Assembly: GCA_024304985.1 (NCBI GenBank)
Contig: JAMWZC010000004.1
Coordinates: 124,001-188,000, forward strand
Reading direction: 5' to 3'
Origin: Paracoccaceae bacterium
Lineage (GTDB): Bacteria > Pseudomonadota > Alphaproteobacteria > Rhodobacterales > Rhodobacteraceae
Length of the DNA: 64,000 nt
How positions within the stretch are numbered: the first letter of the stretch is position 1; each line of letters opens with the position of its first letter. The position numbers were made by a program, and so were the translations under genes. Below, piece by piece: positions 62,208-64,000 of this stretch. The notes beneath the pieces are model-generated. The model was not told where the DNA came from. It saw nothing but the letters and a program-made list of their open reading frames with translations, and searched no databases.

Positions 62208-63060
62208 AGGGTCAGGACCCATTTATATTCCATTTTCGGCATGTTTCAGCCTCCGCAAGGAGACCGATTAATGAGCAACCTTTTCTGGCTGACGGATGCG
62301 CAGATGGCCCGTCTGGAACCATTCTTTCCCAAGAGCCATGGCAAGCCGCGTGTCGATGACCGGCGAGTGCTGAGCGGCATTATCTTCATCAATCGCAATG
62401 GCTTGCGGTGGTGTGATGCACCGAAGGAGTGTGGTCCACCCAAGACCCTTTACAACTGTTGAAAGCGACGGGGCGACAAGGGTGTCTTTGCCCGGATGAT
62501 GCAGGGGCTGACCTCCAAGGCGGCCATTCCGAAGACGGTGATGATCGAGACGACCTATCTGAAGGCGCACCGCACGGCGACCAGTCTGCGGTCAAAAAAA
62601 GGGGGCCAAGCGATCAGCTGGTCGTTTGATCGGCCGGACCAAGGGCCGCATGAACACCAAACTGCACGCAGTTACCGATGAAGATGGACGTCCGATCCGC
62701 TTCCTCATGACCGCAGGCCAAGTCAGCGGCTACACGGGTGCTGCGGCCCTGCTGGATAGCTTGCCACCTGCAGAATGGCTGCTTGCCGACCGCGGCTATG
62801 ATGCGAACTGGTTCAGAGATGCGTAAAAGACAAGGGGACAAAGCCCTGCATCTCGGGCCGGAAGTCTCGCGGCAAACCTGTCAAATACGATAAGCGCCGC
62901 TACAAACGCCGCAACAGGATCGAGATCATTTTCGGCCGCCGGAAGCACTAGGGCAGGGTTGCCACGCGCTACGGCATCTGCACGAAGGTCTACTTCCCCG
63001 CAGTCGCCCTCGTCGCAACCGTCATGTTCTGCCTATGACTGGAGAATGGGTCCTGCCCCC
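62208..63060 (+). mobile_element. Decayed IS5-family (IS427-like) insertion sequence
   Basis: About 850 bases. The left end (from 62208) and right end (63041-63060, inverted) share GGG-CAGGACCCATT with one mismatch, and the size fits IS427-group elements. Inside is a transposase broken by several lesions. No clear target duplication was identified. Confidence 0.75.
62271..63038 (+). pseudogene. IS5-family transposase, inactivated
   Basis: The frame starts MSNLFWLTDAQMARLEPFFP after AAGGAGA. Lesions seen: a TGA at 62460-62462 where a Trp-Lys stretch is expected, a frameshift near the A-run at 62596-62602, another at about 62822 (TAA) and a TAG replacing a Trp codon near 62950. Recognisable parts include TVMIETTYLKAHRTATSLR, MNTKLHAVTDEDGRPIRF with DDE-type context, LLADRGYDANWF and RRYKRRNRIEIIFGR. 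Confidence 0.85.
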
Positions 63061-63222
63061 AGTCAGGTGACGAACCCTAACTTAGCGGCCCCAAAGCTGA
63101 CTTGCTATGTGACCATAGCTTCGGTGAGATAGGCACAACATCTGTGTTGTTGTTCCTGCTGAACGCACTGTTGAGCGCGTTGGCTGAGAGAAAAGCTGAA
63201 ATTTAAAAAAGACTGACGCCTA

Positions 63223-64000
63223 ATGAACAAGATGCCTGTTTCCAGCCCTGCACCAGCCCCAAGAGAAACTTTACATTCGTATTTGGCGCGTCTTGCGGCT
63301 CATTGGCAGACTGACACCAGGGAACTGTCTTATGACATGGGCGCTCCGTTCATGCGCATGCTACATCAAGATGCAGAGGTTTTCGAGGCCATCGATGATT
63401 GGGCGAAGTTGGCCCCGGGTGTGATGGAGGAACTTCTGTCTTGGACCGGCGTCAAGGCCGGGGATGTTCGCATAGAGTTCCGAGGAGAGGTATTCGTCTC
63501 TCGCGCCCTCAGAAATCCAACGATGAGAGGATGCCCAGTCTGTCTACGAGAGGATGCGCTGCACACGAAAGGTGGCGCCGCTGCTATGATCATGCGCGGC
63601 GATTGGCAGTTTCGCGAAGTCACTATCTGCGTGCGCCATGGCCATCCGCTCGTCCCCCTATGGACAGCCCAAGCCCCTCGGCATCGGTTCGACATCGGGG
63701 TCCGACTGCGCGAAATAGAAAATGACATTACGTCCGGTGCGCTAGATCAGGAATGCAGGCAGCCTTCAGATTACGATCTCTGGCTGGATAAACGTCTTCA
63801 GCACGGTAAAGACAATACATGGTTTCGTGGCTATGCATTATTTGCTGTGGCGACGTTTCTCCACCGCCTTGGCCAATCAATGTCGCGTCTCAACGATAAC
63901 AGAGGTGCGTTTCCCGGTAGTTTCCATGCCGCTGGATTCGACGCGGCAGTTGGCGGCCCCGAAGGATTGCGTCAGACGCTTGATCAGATCGCGGCAACGG
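63223..64000 (+). CDS. TniQ-family transposition protein (3' end outside the window)
   Basis: A frame open to the right edge (at least 259 residues) starts MNKMPVSSPAPAPRETLHSY. The N-terminal RETLHSYLARLA and a zinc-binding segment GCPVCLRED followed by TICVRHGHPLVPLW (Cys-x-x-Cys then Cys-x-x-His) are typical of TniQ/TnsD-like target-selection proteins of Tn7- and Tn5053-type elements. The partner transposase genes would lie beyond the window. Upstream 63061-63222 holds no gene. Confidence 0.82.
   Translation, partial: MNKMPVSSPAPAPRETLHSYLARLAAHWQTDTRELSYDMGAPFMRMLHQDAEVFEAIDDWAKLAPGVMEELLSWTGVKAGDVRIEFRGEVFVSRALRNPTMRGCPVCLREDALHTKGGAAAMIMRGDWQFREVTICVRHGHPLVPLWTAQAPRHRFDIGVRLREIENDITSGALDQECRQPSDYDLWLDKRLQHGKDNTWFRGYALFAVATFLHRLGQSMSRLNDNRGAFPGSFHAAGFDAAVGGPEGLRQTLDQIAAT

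Noticed and set aside
1-64000. CRISPR array, tRNA or rRNA genes
   Set aside because: No regularly spaced repeats, cloverleaf sequences or rRNA signatures were seen on either strand by eye.

Overview
The window looks like a chromosomal segment of an alphaproteobacterium of the Rhodobacteraceae (Roseobacter-like). It is GC-rich up to about 58.4 kb, its genes are packed in ATGA-overlapping operons, and it carries families typical of that group: the TIGR02587/TIGR02588 pair, DUF3182, PQQ biosynthesis, EctD and a fused cytochrome oxidase subunit I+III. No rRNA, tRNA or CRISPR array was seen. The organism call is inference from gene content.

From 1 to about 53 kb the window is essentially one stress-response island. 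I found 23 copies of a promoter-like signal, GGAAC, exactly 17 bases, then GTT, plus four with 18 bases. Almost all lie in intergenic DNA just upstream of gene starts and point towards the gene, often as back-to-back divergent pairs. This matches the published -35/-10 pattern of EcfG-type sigma factors of the alphaproteobacterial general stress response (PhyR-NepR-EcfG). The genes behind these sites fit: large catalase KatE, Cu/Zn superoxide dismutase, ectoine hydroxylase, topoisomerase IB, BON, PRC-barrel and DUF3618 envelope proteins, ferritin-like proteins, a Tat-exported amine oxidase, a seven-gene trehalose/alpha-glucan operon, a membrane PQQ glucose dehydrogenase and many very small membrane or disordered peptides. 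Two paralogous 50-residue proteins resemble the core of the anti-sigma factor NepR.

Layout: 0-7 kb, small stress proteins, an alpha/beta hydrolase with DUF3182, topoisomerase IB and a membrane pair. 7-13 kb, BON, DUF3618 and holin-like envelope operon, ferritin-like protein, ectD and a flippase-like protein. 13-24 kb, a glycosyltransferase fused to a degenerate phosphatase, sodC, PRC-barrel, katE-glycosyltransferase-methyltransferase, and otsBA. 24-29 kb, small proteins and the amine oxidase-cytochrome c-RidA operon. 29-32 kb, pqqABCDE. 32-48 kb, glgE-treS/mak-glgB-glgX-treZ-malQ-treY. 48-53 kb, a ferritin-like protein and the PQQ dehydrogenase. 53-58 kb, a terminal oxidase cluster whose subunit II has lost the CuA ligands, which suggests a quinol oxidase.

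From about 58.4 kb to the right edge the character changes to lower-GC accessory DNA. It holds an IS3-type orfA scrap, a broken qatD (TatD-like nuclease of the Qat anti-phage system), an AAA+ ATPase and metallophosphoesterase pair of unknown role, a decayed IS5-family element with recognisable ends, and the start of a TniQ-family transposition protein cut by the window edge. This looks like a decayed defence/mobile island.
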